Below the pieces are notes generated by a model, which searched no databases, had not been told where the DNA came from, and saw only the letters and a program-made list of their open reading frames with translations. A program made the position numbers and the translations under genes. Positions 1-7,282 of a stretch of DNA of 64,000 bases are shown piece by piece (positions within the stretch are counted from its first letter, which is position 1; each line of letters opens with the position of its first letter). This stretch comes from Anabaena sp. FACHB-1237 (GTDB taxonomy: Bacteria > Cyanobacteriota > Cyanobacteriia > Cyanobacteriales > Nostocaceae). The stretch covers positions 62,001 to 126,000 of the forward strand of contig NZ_JACJPV010000005.1 of NCBI RefSeq assembly GCF_014696225.1. Direction: 5' to 3'.

Positions 1-94
1 AATTGAGAGAAATTTGATAAAAATATTTATGATGATTTTTTCTTGAATTTATTAGATATTATCAAATTAAAGGCTTAAATCTAGGCACATCATT

Positions 95-421
95 ATGTCT
101 GTAACCAATGTCACTGAAGCCACATTTAAACAAGAAGTATTGGAAAGTGAAACCCCTGTTTTAGTTGATTTCTGGGCTCCTTGGTGTGGTCCTTGTAAAA
201 TGTTATCACCTGTAGTTGAAGAAGTGGCTGCTGAATACGAAGGTCAAGTAAAAGTAGTCAAATTAAACACTGATCAAAATCCCACAGTAGCTAGTCATTA
301 TGGTATTCGCAGTATTCCCACATTAATGGTATTTAAAGGAGGAAAACAAATTAATACTGTAGTTGGCGCTGTTCCTAAAACTACCTTAGCTAAAACTTTG
401 GATCAATATATTTCTTCATAG
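95..421 (+). CDS. trxA: Thioredoxin
   Basis: Small cytosolic dithiol-disulfide oxidoreductase of 108 aa, the normal length for m-type bacterial thioredoxin. The active site WCGPC is at about residues 31-35, preceded by the conserved VDFWAPW strand. The cis-proline loop ([11 protein letters not shown]) and the terminal helix are also present, so the fold is complete. It reduces target enzymes using electrons from ferredoxin- or NADPH-thioredoxin reductase. It stands alone, followed by an array of four terminator-like hairpins. Identification is secure; which of the several cyanobacterial thioredoxins it is cannot be told from this window. Confidence 0.97.
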   Translation: MSVTNVTEATFKQEVLESETPVLVDFWAPWCGPCKMLSPVVEEVAAEYEGQVKVVKLNTDQNPTVASHYGIRSIPTLMVFKGGKQINTVVGAVPKTTLAKTLDQYISS

Positions 422-517
422 CTTTTAGCTTTTAGCTATTAAGAACTAATTGAATATTTTATTGATAGATCATTTTCGATCTGATATCTCTAACTTGTTA
501 ACCAAAATTGGAGATTT

Positions 518-690
518 CAGATCCCGGACTTCTTGAAAAAGTTCGGGATCTTTTTGTTGAGTCAGATCCCGGACTTCTTGAAAAAGTTCGGGATCTTTTT
601 GTTGAGTCAGATCCCGGACTTCTTGAAGAAGTTCGGGATCTTTTTGTTGAGTCAGATCCCGGACTTCTTGAAGAAGTCCGGGATCTTTTT
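518..690 (+). repeat. Four tandem hairpin units (45-bp period) after trxA
   Basis: Four copies start at 518, 563, 608 and 653. Each has a left arm GATCCCGGACTTCTT, a short loop and a right arm AAGTTCGGGATC or AAGTCCGGGATC, followed by TTTTTGTT. Each unit alone looks like an intrinsic terminator reading on the + strand. The same palindrome family recurs over the whole window, usually as a single hairpin. An open reading frame crosses the array only because 45 is a multiple of 3. It has no gene-like content. The rest of 422-838 shows nothing else recognisable. Confidence 0.9.
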
Positions 691-838
691 GTTCATAACT
701 AATTGAGAACTACTATATTTTGATTTTTGAGCAAATGAACCTGATCCGCAAATTCTTTGATAATTTACGAATATATACCTTGAAATTAAAACTAAATAAC
801 GCTATTCTAACCATATCACTTAAATAAATGAACATAGC

Positions 839-1504
839 ATGACAACTAATACCGAAATTCAAGCCTTGGATGTACCTACCGCGATTTTACAACGTCGTTC
901 CATCAAAACCTTTAAACCAGATGCGATCGCCCCAGAATTACTCAAACAATTGATCGAATTAACTGTGGCTGCACCTAGTAGTTTTAATGTACAATCATGG
1001 CGGATTATTGTGGTACAAGATCAAGCCCAAAGAGAGGCTTTATGTGCGGCTTCTTGGAATCAAAAACAAATTAAAGAAGCACCTGTAACTTTTGTTTTTG
1101 CGGCCGATGCCAGTGCAGGAGAAAAAGATTTAACTCCTATTTTAGAACAAGGTGCAGCTACTGGTGCATGGAATGAAGGTACTGTTAATTATTTCAGAAA
1201 TGCCATTCCTAAATTTCAAGTTAGTTTAGGAGAAAAACGTCGGGAATATGCTATTAAAGATGCCATGATAGCGTCAACAAATTTAGTTTTAGCCGCAGAA
1301 AGTTTAGGTTTATCCACTTGTTTTATGAATGGTTGGATAGAAGATCAAGTAAAAGCGGTAATTGGTGCAGAAAATGATCCAGAATTAGCGATCGCTGTCT
1401 TAGTTCCCGTAGGATATGCAGCCGAACCTCGGTTAAACCCTGGACGTTTACCATTATCTACTAATGTTTTTGTAGATAAAATTAACACCTCCTATCAAGG
1501 TTAA
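839..1504 (+). CDS. Nitroreductase family FMN-dependent NAD(P)H oxidoreductase
   Basis: A 221-aa protein of the nitroreductase superfamily: homodimeric FMN enzymes that reduce nitro compounds, quinones or other electron acceptors with NAD(P)H. Visible signatures are the N-terminal QRRSIKTF motif that contacts the FMN phosphate, APSSFNVQSWR after the first helix, and the C-terminal strand (LAIAVLVPVGYAAEP) typical of the family. The length is normal. The start lies beside an AT-rich leader with no strong Shine-Dalgarno sequence. It stands alone between two repeat-filled spacers. The natural substrate cannot be inferred. Confidence 0.88.
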   Translation: MTTNTEIQALDVPTAILQRRSIKTFKPDAIAPELLKQLIELTVAAPSSFNVQSWRIIVVQDQAQREALCAASWNQKQIKEAPVTFVFAADASAGEKDLTPILEQGAATGAWNEGTVNYFRNAIPKFQVSLGEKRREYAIKDAMIASTNLVLAAESLGLSTCFMNGWIEDQVKAVIGAENDPELAIAVLVPVGYAAEPRLNPGRLPLSTNVFVDKINTSYQG

Positions 1505-1570
1505 TGGTAGATAATTATCTATTTTGGTATGGTAAGGTAAACCAAAAACTTACCTCCATACCAAAACTAA

Positions 1571-1645
1571 GCCAATGTGTAGCACTCACTGTAAAACCAC
1601 AGTAACGCAAGCATCTTGCTTGCATTCATTATCCATAACAAGTGA
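1571..1645 (+). repeat. Dispersed repeat R3, partial copy
   Basis: A diverged copy of the element seen complete at 1751-1850. It shares the lead AATGTGTAGCACTCACTGTA and the palindromic core GCAAGCATCTTGCTTGC, but the right part is degraded. Confidence 0.7.
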
Positions 1646-1662
1646 CAGTTTCAGCTATTCGT

Positions 1663-1750
1663 CATCCCCAAAGTTTCTGATTTTTTAGACCCAAAATGCA
1701 CACTTTTGATGGTGTAGGAAAATCCTGGAACTTTCTTTTTGTGTGTTTAA
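1663..1750 (+). repeat. Dispersed repeat R4, left copy
   Basis: About 90 bp, homologous with divergence to the reverse complement of 10851-10948. Shared blocks include TTTCTGATTT, ACCCAAAAT and CTGGAA. It lies between two R3 copies on the left border of the DUF499/helicase island. Origin unknown. Confidence 0.6.
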
Positions 1751-1850
1751 GCTAATGTGCAGCACTCACTGTATAATTAAAAAACCTGAAGTTACAGTAG
1801 CACAAGCATCTTGCTTGTATTAATTATTCAAGTTAAAGGCACAACAGCTT
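1751..1850 (+). repeat. Dispersed repeat R3, complete copy
   Basis: A 100-bp element with core ACAAGCATCTTGCTTGT. It matches 48171-48269 base for base as far as I can read, and matches 11234-11333 on the opposite strand apart from a few bases. A shorter relative lies at 42668-42747. It encodes nothing and is a MITE-like or structured-RNA-like repeat. Together with the preceding copies it fills the 400-bp spacer 1505-1905. Confidence 0.88.
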
Positions 1851-1905
1851 ATCAACCTCAAACCTTTCATTCGTCAAGATTTGGGTTTTATTCAGCAAAC
1901 CCTAA

Positions 1906-4839
1906 TTAATCCATATCAGTTTCAATATTATTATTAAACCCCAACTCAGATAATGCAACTTTCGTTTCTTCAATCTTTTGCATAGCTATTTCTCCTTCTA
2001 TTGTAAACTCAACTTTTAATGTTAACTTCAAACTTGGACTAGTAGTAAACTTGGCCAGCACTTTCGAGTAAAAGTTCATCCATTTTTGCGGTGTAATTAC
2101 ACCACTCCACTTTAATAATTTGGGTAATACAACTGGGGTAATAATTTCAGGATCTTTTGTTGGTTCTGGTTCATCTGGTAATTTCTCCTTATTATTATTA
2201 ATGTTATTATTAATGTTATTATTAATATTATTATTAATATCATAAGATGTAAGTTTCTCTCTCACAGTGTTGGAAATCAGTGTAGAATAATCTTGAGTAT
2301 TCAGGTTATGAGTAATATTTTCCCTATTTTCTGATAGTATTGACGAGTTTTCAGAAACAGTTTCCTTAGCAGCTAAAGCTATTTGATAAGCATCTGCTGT
2401 TGCTTTAGTAATGATAAACATATCCTCAGAAATTTCTACATCTCTACTGGAAAAATCACATTCAAAATAAAAAGGCTCATAACCATGATTACTTTTTCCA
2501 ACATAAGCTAAAGTTCCCTCCTTGACACCGCGAGATATAGCATCTTTGACAGCATCACTATTCACATCACTATTTAACAATCTAGGAAATAATGGAGATG
2601 CAAAAAAAGCATCGCGGACAGCTTTGGTACTCCATTCTCTAAATGCCGGTGGCCAATTTCTACTTAAAAAGCGCGGGTTAATACTATCAGTAACATCACC
2701 ACTTTGGCGTAATTTATTAATAATTAAACTTACTAATGTTGTAGATTGACTGGAGTTTACTTGACCCAAATCTATGACACGGATTTTGTTATCTTTACCC
2801 AATAAAGCCACAAATTTATAAGCATTCCACACACTTTCTTTTAAATTAGATTCACATTTTTTCAGATTTTCTGCTAATTGCCGTTTTTGGTTTTCATCTA
2901 ATCTTTCCTTTTCCTCATCCCGTATATCTTCCCAGGCTAAAACCTTTCTCGCTTCTTCTCGCAGTTTGGTATCAGTATCAGCAATTGCCCAAATTATGGC
3001 GCTCTTAAAAGTTCGATTGGATGCGCCACATTCTTTAGTCATAAACTCAATCATTTTTAGAGTCTGACTATCCTGTATAGAATGTTCTGGTGCTAACATT
3101 GCTAAAGTTAAAACAGGACTATTAGAAATCCTACTAGAATTTTCTGGAAATTCAGCTAATTGTATTCCTGGATGAGAAGTAAAAACTTTTTGAATTTCTG
3201 ATTTTACTCTTTCCGTAATTCTTGATGATTGAACATTGGCGCGACGGTCTGCTAAAATTTTATTTAAATTTGGTGACAGACTAAAACAATATTTATTTTT
3301 TTCTATTAACAAATAATAACAATCTGTAGATAATGTCTCTAAAACTGTTTCTACATTGCCAATATCTAAAGATGGTTCTGCCACCGCTAACCGAATTTCT
3401 GGGATAGTAGATTCAGCCCGTAAAATACCACCATTAGATTCAAAAAATATCGTAGTTGTAACTTTGCGGTGTAATCGTAGTTTTTTAATTTGGTCGTCAG
3501 CTACCATATCTAAACGGATAGCATGGGAATCTTTTTTACCACAAATATCAGTTGTGACTGCACCTTCTAATCTATTTTCTCCCAATTGTTCAAAAACAGC
3601 AGAGCGAAATTGGGGGTCATCTAGGGGTGCTGTTCCTAAAGTAATTAAGGGATCACGGTGCGCGCCTTGATATCCTTCTTTATAGGCATGGGACACCCAT
3701 AAAGCTAATAAACGCAATACTCCCCTAGTACGTTGGAAACGAGGTACAACTTGCCATTTACGCTCAAAGACTGATAATACTGAAGGATGGAAAGGATAGG
3801 TAGCATAAAAAGCTTCACGGGGGTTATCTACAGGAAACCAATTAGGAAGTTGTTGGCGGTGGTCTAGTACCCAGTCAGCGTATTCATTACAGGCATCAAT
3901 AGCATCTTTTGGTAACATAATCCTACCATCAGCACTCACAGCCCTAGCATCCCATTCAAATAGTCTTCTTCTGATAATTTCTGAAGTTTCCGCTTCTGCT
4001 GACATCATAATAGGTTTACCCACCCGATCCAGCATTTTTTTAAATCTTTGTTCATCCCCTTCATCAGCTGAAGTGTATTCCATTTCTGAAGCAGGAATGG
4101 AAACTACTAACACCACATTATCTGAACCTCTAGCGGTTTCTGATAATGCTTGAATGAAATTATATAAACTATTGTGATAACCATCTTTTCGATATGTACT
4201 AACATAGTTGATAATTTCATCCATTAATATTAAACAGGGTTTATCTTTGGGCAGAAATTGTTTAATCACATCGCCTTTAGGTTCAGTAAATCTTCGCTCA
4301 TGTTCTGCTAATATAGCTAAGGCATTTTCTCCACCTAATTGATAAGCAATTTCTCCCCAGGGTGTTTTCCGTAATGGTATACCATCAACTCCACCACGGC
4401 CATTAATAGAATCAAATTCAGTGCCTACAAACACAGCTACTGCTGCTTCTGGAACGGAAGAAATACCAGCTTTTTGTAATATCTTTTGTACACCAGTCCA
4501 ATTATTAGCAATAGCACCACCTTTAGCTAGATGATAGAGTAAGGTTAAAGCGTGGGTTTTACCACCACCAAATTGAGTAGAGAGATTAAAAATAGCAGAG
4601 GTTTCTGTTTTTTCACCAGATAAACGCCGCACAACTTGGGCGGAAAATTCAGTTAAATATTTAGTTAAATAGGTACGTTCAAAAAATCTTTCTGGTTGTT
4701 GATAGTCAGCAGGTGCTTTTTGATTTCTAACCTGGTCTAAATGTACTGCAAATTCCGCAGCGTCTAAAGGTTTACCTTCCCGTAAGTCTTCGCGGGGTGT
4801 TAGTCCATCAATTTTGTACCAAGGTTTAATAGTTGCCAT
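1906..4839 (-). CDS. DUF499 family AAA+ ATPase (COG1483-type)
   Basis: A 977-aa predicted AAA+ ATPase of the DUF499 family, commonly encoded in defence islands beside a DUF1156 adenine methyltransferase and an SNF2 helicase. The N terminus (PREDLREGKPLDAAEFAVHL) is characteristic. Walker A is QFGGGKTH near residue 93 and Walker B is LILMDEI near residue 210. The C-terminal third contains a low-complexity tract of INNN units (about residues 868-884), made by an in-frame 12-bp DNA repeat at 2191-2240, followed by a conserved-looking tail. Length is near normal and I see no frameshift, so the gene could still be functional. The expected methyltransferase partner is missing nearby (see 6102-6173). 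Three copies of a 13-bp repeat lie directly upstream. Confidence 0.9.
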   Translation of the reverse strand: MATIKPWYKIDGLTPREDLREGKPLDAAEFAVHLDQVRNQKAPADYQQPERFFERTYLTKYLTEFSAQVVRRLSGEKTETSAIFNLSTQFGGGKTHALTLLYHLAKGGAIANNWTGVQKILQKAGISSVPEAAVAVFVGTEFDSINGRGGVDGIPLRKTPWGEIAYQLGGENALAILAEHERRFTEPKGDVIKQFLPKDKPCLILMDEIINYVSTYRKDGYHNSLYNFIQALSETARGSDNVVLVVSIPASEMEYTSADEGDEQRFKKMLDRVGKPIMMSAEAETSEIIRRRLFEWDARAVSADGRIMLPKDAIDACNEYADWVLDHRQQLPNWFPVDNPREAFYATYPFHPSVLSVFERKWQVVPRFQRTRGVLRLLALWVSHAYKEGYQGAHRDPLITLGTAPLDDPQFRSAVFEQLGENRLEGAVTTDICGKKDSHAIRLDMVADDQIKKLRLHRKVTTTIFFESNGGILRAESTIPEIRLAVAEPSLDIGNVETVLETLSTDCYYLLIEKNKYCFSLSPNLNKILADRRANVQSSRITERVKSEIQKVFTSHPGIQLAEFPENSSRISNSPVLTLAMLAPEHSIQDSQTLKMIEFMTKECGASNRTFKSAIIWAIADTDTKLREEARKVLAWEDIRDEEKERLDENQKRQLAENLKKCESNLKESVWNAYKFVALLGKDNKIRVIDLGQVNSSQSTTLVSLIINKLRQSGDVTDSINPRFLSRNWPPAFREWSTKAVRDAFFASPLFPRLLNSDVNSDAVKDAISRGVKEGTLAYVGKSNHGYEPFYFECDFSSRDVEISEDMFIITKATADAYQIALAAKETVSENSSILSENRENITHNLNTQDYSTLISNTVREKLTSYDINNNINNNINNNINNNKEKLPDEPEPTKDPEIITPVVLPKLLKWSGVITPQKWMNFYSKVLAKFTTSPSLKLTLKVEFTIEGEIAMQKIEETKVALSELGFNNNIETDMD
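2191..2240. repeat. In-frame 12-bp microsatellite inside the DUF499 gene
   Basis: About four units of TTATTATTAATG or close variants, coding (INNN)n on the minus strand. Because the unit is a multiple of three, changes in copy number would alter linker length without shifting frame. Confidence 0.8.
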
Positions 4840-4843
4840 AAGT

Positions 4844-4882
4844 TTAAGTGTGTGGGTTAAGTGTGTGGGTTAAGTGTGTGGG
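4844..4882. repeat. Three tandem 13-bp repeats upstream of the DUF499 gene
   Basis: TTAAGTGTGTGGG repeats exactly at 4844, 4857 and 4870, starting 4 bp upstream of the DUF499 start codon (minus strand). It therefore occupies the position of the ribosome-binding site and leader. It could be a simple slippage product or an operator. Confidence 0.85.
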
Positions 4883-4980
4883 ATTGTGGTATGTAGTGCG
4901 GAGTATGGAATGTGAGTAGGAAGTTTTGAGAGATATATTTTCTAATATCAGTTTATAAATTTACTAAAAAATTCCCAGGA

Positions 4981-5400
4981 TTAATTCCAAGGATTAATAA
5001 TTACAACTTTAGTACCAACAAAATCTTTTTCATTACGGGTAACAAGGATAAGAGAATTTTTTAACGCGGTGGCAGCAATGAGAGAATCCATAGCAGGTAA
5101 AGGTTGTCCATTTTGTTCTAATTCTGCCACTAGGTTTCCCCATAAAACCATTGTGGCAATATCTAGACCTAAAATTCTATTTTTAAACCGATGGGGTAGG
5201 CTTTCATTGAACCATTTGGTAAGAGATTCTTTCCGTTTAGATATAGGAAGTTTATTGATCCCTTTAGCAATTTCACCAATTGTAATTACGCTCAAGTAAA
5301 GTGTTTCTGGAGGTTGGGCATCTAGCCAGTTTAAAACTTGTTGATTTGGTTGTTTAGTAATGGTTTCAGAAATCAAGCAAGTATCAAGAAGATAAGTCAT
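4981..5400 (-). CDS. PIN-domain ribonuclease toxin (VapC/FitB-like)
   Basis: A 139-aa PIN-domain protein, normal length for the toxin of a type II VapBC module: a metal-dependent RNase held inactive by its antitoxin. The acidic residues expected of the active site are visible: Asp in LLDTCLISE near residue 6, Glu in GEIAKG near residue 43, and Asp in AMDSLIAATA near residue 104, followed by LVTRNEKDF. The probable antitoxin ends 22 bp upstream of its start. The pair sits between the DUF499 gene and the methyltransferase remnant, so it may have arrived when the island was rearranged. Confidence 0.9.
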   Translation of the reverse strand: MTYLLDTCLISETITKQPNQQVLNWLDAQPPETLYLSVITIGEIAKGINKLPISKRKESLTKWFNESLPHRFKNRILGLDIATMVLWGNLVAELEQNGQPLPAMDSLIAATALKNSLILVTRNEKDFVGTKVVIINPWN

Positions 5401-5422
5401 GGGAATCAGTTAGGGAAATGAA

Positions 5423-5656
5423 TCATGGGATAAAACTATCACGGGGTAAACTGGTATCTCTACTCAGGTCTAATTCTTCAGCTACTTCAGCTAAGGGAGA
5501 TTGACGGAAAAATTCTGAAAGTTTACTTGGTTGTTCTGGAAGTGTTTGGTAATTTTTATTTTCCATATTTAGGCTTTGTACTAGTAATTGAATTATGTAA
5601 AGTTTATCGTTGAGGGAAAGTTGCAGGAGTTGTTGTTCAAGTTCTGGAATAACCAT
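5423..5656 (-). CDS. Probable VapB-like antitoxin
   Basis: A 77-aa acidic protein directly upstream of the PIN-domain toxin on the same strand. The N-terminal half (LEQQLLQLSLNDKLYIIQLLVQSL) is helical. The C-terminal stretch SPLAEVAEELDLSRD is of the type that wraps around PIN toxins in cyanobacterial modules. No classic AbrB or RHH motif is evident, so the DNA-binding class is uncertain. The role is assigned mainly from position and the C-terminal motif. Confidence 0.72.
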   Translation of the reverse strand: MVIPELEQQLLQLSLNDKLYIIQLLVQSLNMENKNYQTLPEQPSKLSEFFRQSPLAEVAEELDLSRDTSLPRDSFIP

Positions 5657-5686
5657 AATTTTGGTAGTGTGAAAGTGTGGGGTCCT

Positions 5687-5715
5687 GGTTGGGTTTCACT
5701 GTGTTCAACCCAACC
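5687..5715. repeat. Short dispersed palindrome
   Basis: An inverted repeat GGTTGGGTT...AACCCAACC with an 11-nt loop, a fragment of a repeat common in cyanobacterial spacers. It lies just upstream of the antitoxin gene. Confidence 0.65.
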
Positions 5716-5815
5716 TACGCACCTGTATAAATTAACCATACTAAGTAAGTAGACGAAAATAAATCAAAGTAGATTAAGTAATGTAAAAAATCTGGAGATG
5801 ATTTCGTAGTGAGGG

Positions 5816-5851
5816 CTTCAGCCCTCAAATGAGGAATAAATTCCTCACTAC
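5816..5851. repeat. Dispersed inverted repeat (GTAGTGAGG...CCTCACTAC)
   Basis: The outer arms GTAGTGAGG and CCTCACTAC enclose a second small palindrome GAGGGCTTCAGCCCTC. This is a nested stem-loop of a type often seen between cyanobacterial genes. The rest of 5657-5970 shows nothing recognisable. Confidence 0.7.
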
Positions 5852-5971
5852 AAACTTTGAATTATTCAAGCCGTTCTACTTATAGTTTAACTATTATAGT
5901 ACGTTTTAGGGTTTAATCACCAATAATATTGATTGTAAAAATAACCATGTTGTAGAGGTTTAGCAGACTTT

Positions 5972-6104
5972 CAGATCCCGGACTTCTCAAAGAAGTCCGG
6001 GATCTAAGCACACAGACCTTCAGATCCCGGACTTCTCAAAGAAGTCCAAAATCTAAGCACACAGACTTTCAGATCCCGGACTTCTCAAAGAAGTCCGGGA
6101 TCTA
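5972..6104. repeat. Three tandem hairpin units, 49-bp period (array A)
   Basis: The units start at 5972, 6021 and 6070. Each consists of GATCCCGGACTTCTCAAAGA and its complement arm, with the spacer TAAGCACACAGACTTTCAG. The middle unit has a damaged right arm (GTCCAAAATC). The right edge of the array coincides with the point where the DUF1156 reading frame is cut off. The same 49-bp unit makes up array B at 7198-7282. Confidence 0.9.
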
Positions 6105-6173
6105 GTGGGCAGAAATGCGTTTAATGGGTAGGTCAACTTCGATGAGGCGTTTAGCGTATTTGGTGGTGTTCAT
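6102..6173 (-). pseudogene. N-terminal remnant of a DUF1156 DNA methyltransferase (COG1743-type)
   Basis: Read on the minus strand from an ATG at 6173, this gives 23 residues including RLIEVDLPIKRISAH, then a TAG formed by the edge of the hairpin array. That sequence is the characteristic beginning of DUF1156 zinc-ribbon adenine methyltransferases, in which ISxH is normally followed by an Arg-rich segment and roughly 900 more residues. None of that remainder, including the catalytic PPY motif, was found in 4840-6100. The gene is therefore deleted except for its start. It is co-directional with the helicase (upstream) and the DUF499 gene (downstream), as expected for the intact cluster. The match is from memory of the family and needs a profile search. 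Confidence 0.72.
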
Positions 6174-6217
6174 GGTTTTTTGTTTGAATTAGGTGGTTAT
6201 TGAAGGAGTAACTTGTA

Positions 6218-6263
6218 GATGAACTACCCCATTTTACTTCATTGAAGATGGGGTTTCTACATC
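6218..6263. repeat. Stem-loop resembling an IS200/IS605-type end
   Basis: Contains CCCCATTTTACTTCATTGAAG followed by ATGGGG, a subterminal stem-loop with GATG/CATC outer bases. Imperfect hairpins of this sort mark IS200/IS605 ends in cyanobacteria, but no tnpA or tnpB sequence adjoins it. The remaining spacer 6264-6520 is AT-rich with nothing recognisable. Confidence 0.35.
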
Positions 6264-6522
6264 CCCATCAGTAAAGTTGATCTACTAACTCTTTGTCTCA
6301 TAAAGGTTACAATCTCAATTAGTCATTAATCAGAATTGGATTAAGCAGAAAAACCACACCAATTACATGGTTTATTAATCACTCTGACTGATTGAAAACC
6401 TTAAAATCAAAATCCTTTGCTATCAAGACTTACAAGGTATTTTTAAAAGTAATCAATCAGCAATTAGTGAGTAATTTATGATTGATATTTTTAATATAGC
6501 AACTATATCCACTAGCTGACAT

Positions 6523-6549
6523 ATTGGATATATTGGATATATTGGACAT
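6523..6549. promoter_or_regulatory. Tandem TATTGGATA motifs upstream of the RHH gene
   Basis: ATATTGGA repeats three times with 9-bp spacing just before the ribbon-helix-helix gene. RHH proteins usually bind short tandem repeats and repress their own promoter, so this is a candidate autoregulatory operator. A similar short motif (ATAATGGATATAATGGAT) occurs inside the 5' end of the reading frame. Confidence 0.4.
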
Positions 6550-6560
6550 TGTTATTATAA

Positions 6561-6797
6561 ATGACGTATATGATAAGATTTTTGTATGAGTATGTTAATG
6601 AAATAATGGATATAATGGATATGATGGATAAACAAAAGAGTAAAAAAGATATGGCAGAAATAAGAGTTTTTGTTAAGCCAGAATTAAGACAACAATTTAA
6701 AAGTAAGTGTGTACTAGAAAATAAAACCATGAGTGATGTTATTGCTGACTTCATGGCTACTTATGTTAACGACAATCAAGAAACTAGCCACACTTAA
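6561..6797 (+). CDS. Small ribbon-helix-helix-like protein
   Basis: Up to 78 aa; starts at 6606 or 6624 are also possible, because the first 22 residues come from a repetitive tract. The core MAEIRVFVKPELRQQF followed by ENKTMSDVIADFMATYV fits an RHH (CopG/Arc/ParG-like) fold: a beta strand for DNA contact and two helices for dimerisation. Such proteins act as antitoxins, plasmid copy or partition regulators, or small repressors. The stop is 6 bp before the next start, so the two genes are probably co-transcribed. The pair runs opposite to the flanking helicase and ATPase genes and occupies the place where the lost methyltransferase would lie. Confidence 0.6.
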   Translation: MTYMIRFLYEYVNEIMDIMDMMDKQKSKKDMAEIRVFVKPELRQQFKSKCVLENKTMSDVIADFMATYVNDNQETSHT

Positions 6798-6803
6798 AAA
6801 CCA

Positions 6804-7166
6804 ATGACAGTTAGAGCGATCGCGCTAACAACCCCAAACAACCAACCCAACGGAACCATGACAACTGAATTAAGTAGATTAGACCGGATAGAAGCGATTT
6901 TAGAGCGCGTGGCGGTGCAACAAGAAACTACTGCTACAACACTGGATAACTTAACAGGTAAAGTTGAGGATATTACTTATAAAGTTGATGACTTTATTAA
7001 TACAGCTACCAGTGTTTTAGGAAGAAGTGCCATTTTAGATGACATCATAGTTAGACTTGACTGCAATTTTGAACTACATCAGCAACGATTTGAGGAAAAC
7101 CAACGCTCAATTAATGCTGCTTTAGAAAGACTAGAGGCAATTTTGATGCAACTAATGGATAAGTAA
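6804..7166 (+). CDS. Small coiled-coil protein of unknown function
   Basis: 120 aa from the ATG at 6804, or 102 aa from the ATG at 6858 (MTTELSRLDRIEAILERVAV), which looks more like the usual start of this cyanobacterial family. The protein is almost wholly helical with heptad-like spacing (LDRIEAILERVAVQQETTATTLDNL, then SINAALERLEAILMQLMDK). It has no cysteines at all apart from one in the middle, and no transmembrane segment. It probably oligomerises. The partner may be the RHH protein encoded just upstream. I recognise no enzymatic motif. Confidence 0.6.
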   Translation: MTVRAIALTTPNNQPNGTMTTELSRLDRIEAILERVAVQQETTATTLDNLTGKVEDITYKVDDFINTATSVLGRSAILDDIIVRLDCNFELHQQRFEENQRSINAALERLEAILMQLMDK

Positions 7167-7197
7167 AGCGATCGCCTAAAACAAAATTAAAGACTTT

Positions 7198-7282
7198 CAG
7201 ATCCCGGACTTCTTAAAGAAGTCCGGGATCTAAGCACACGGACTTTCAGATCCCGGACTTCTCAAAGAAGTCCGGGATCTAA
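7198..7282. repeat. Two tandem hairpin units, 49-bp period (array B)
   Basis: The units start at 7198 and 7247 and have the same sequence and spacer as array A, about 1.2 kb away in direct orientation. The second unit encodes the final residues LDPGLL and the stop codon of the SNF2 helicase on the minus strand. Confidence 0.9.

Noticed and set aside
518..690. Possible CRISPR array
   Set aside because: Units are contiguous without unique spacers, each is a full palindrome, and there are no cas genes.
508..702. Open frame coding repeated SDPGLLEEVRDLFVE
   Set aside because: It exists only because the 45-bp hairpin unit is a multiple of 3; no start signal, no homology, and each unit is a terminator-like palindrome.
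6512..6754. 80-codon minus-strand frame opposite the RHH gene
   Set aside because: Antisense shadow of the RHH gene and of its repetitive leader.
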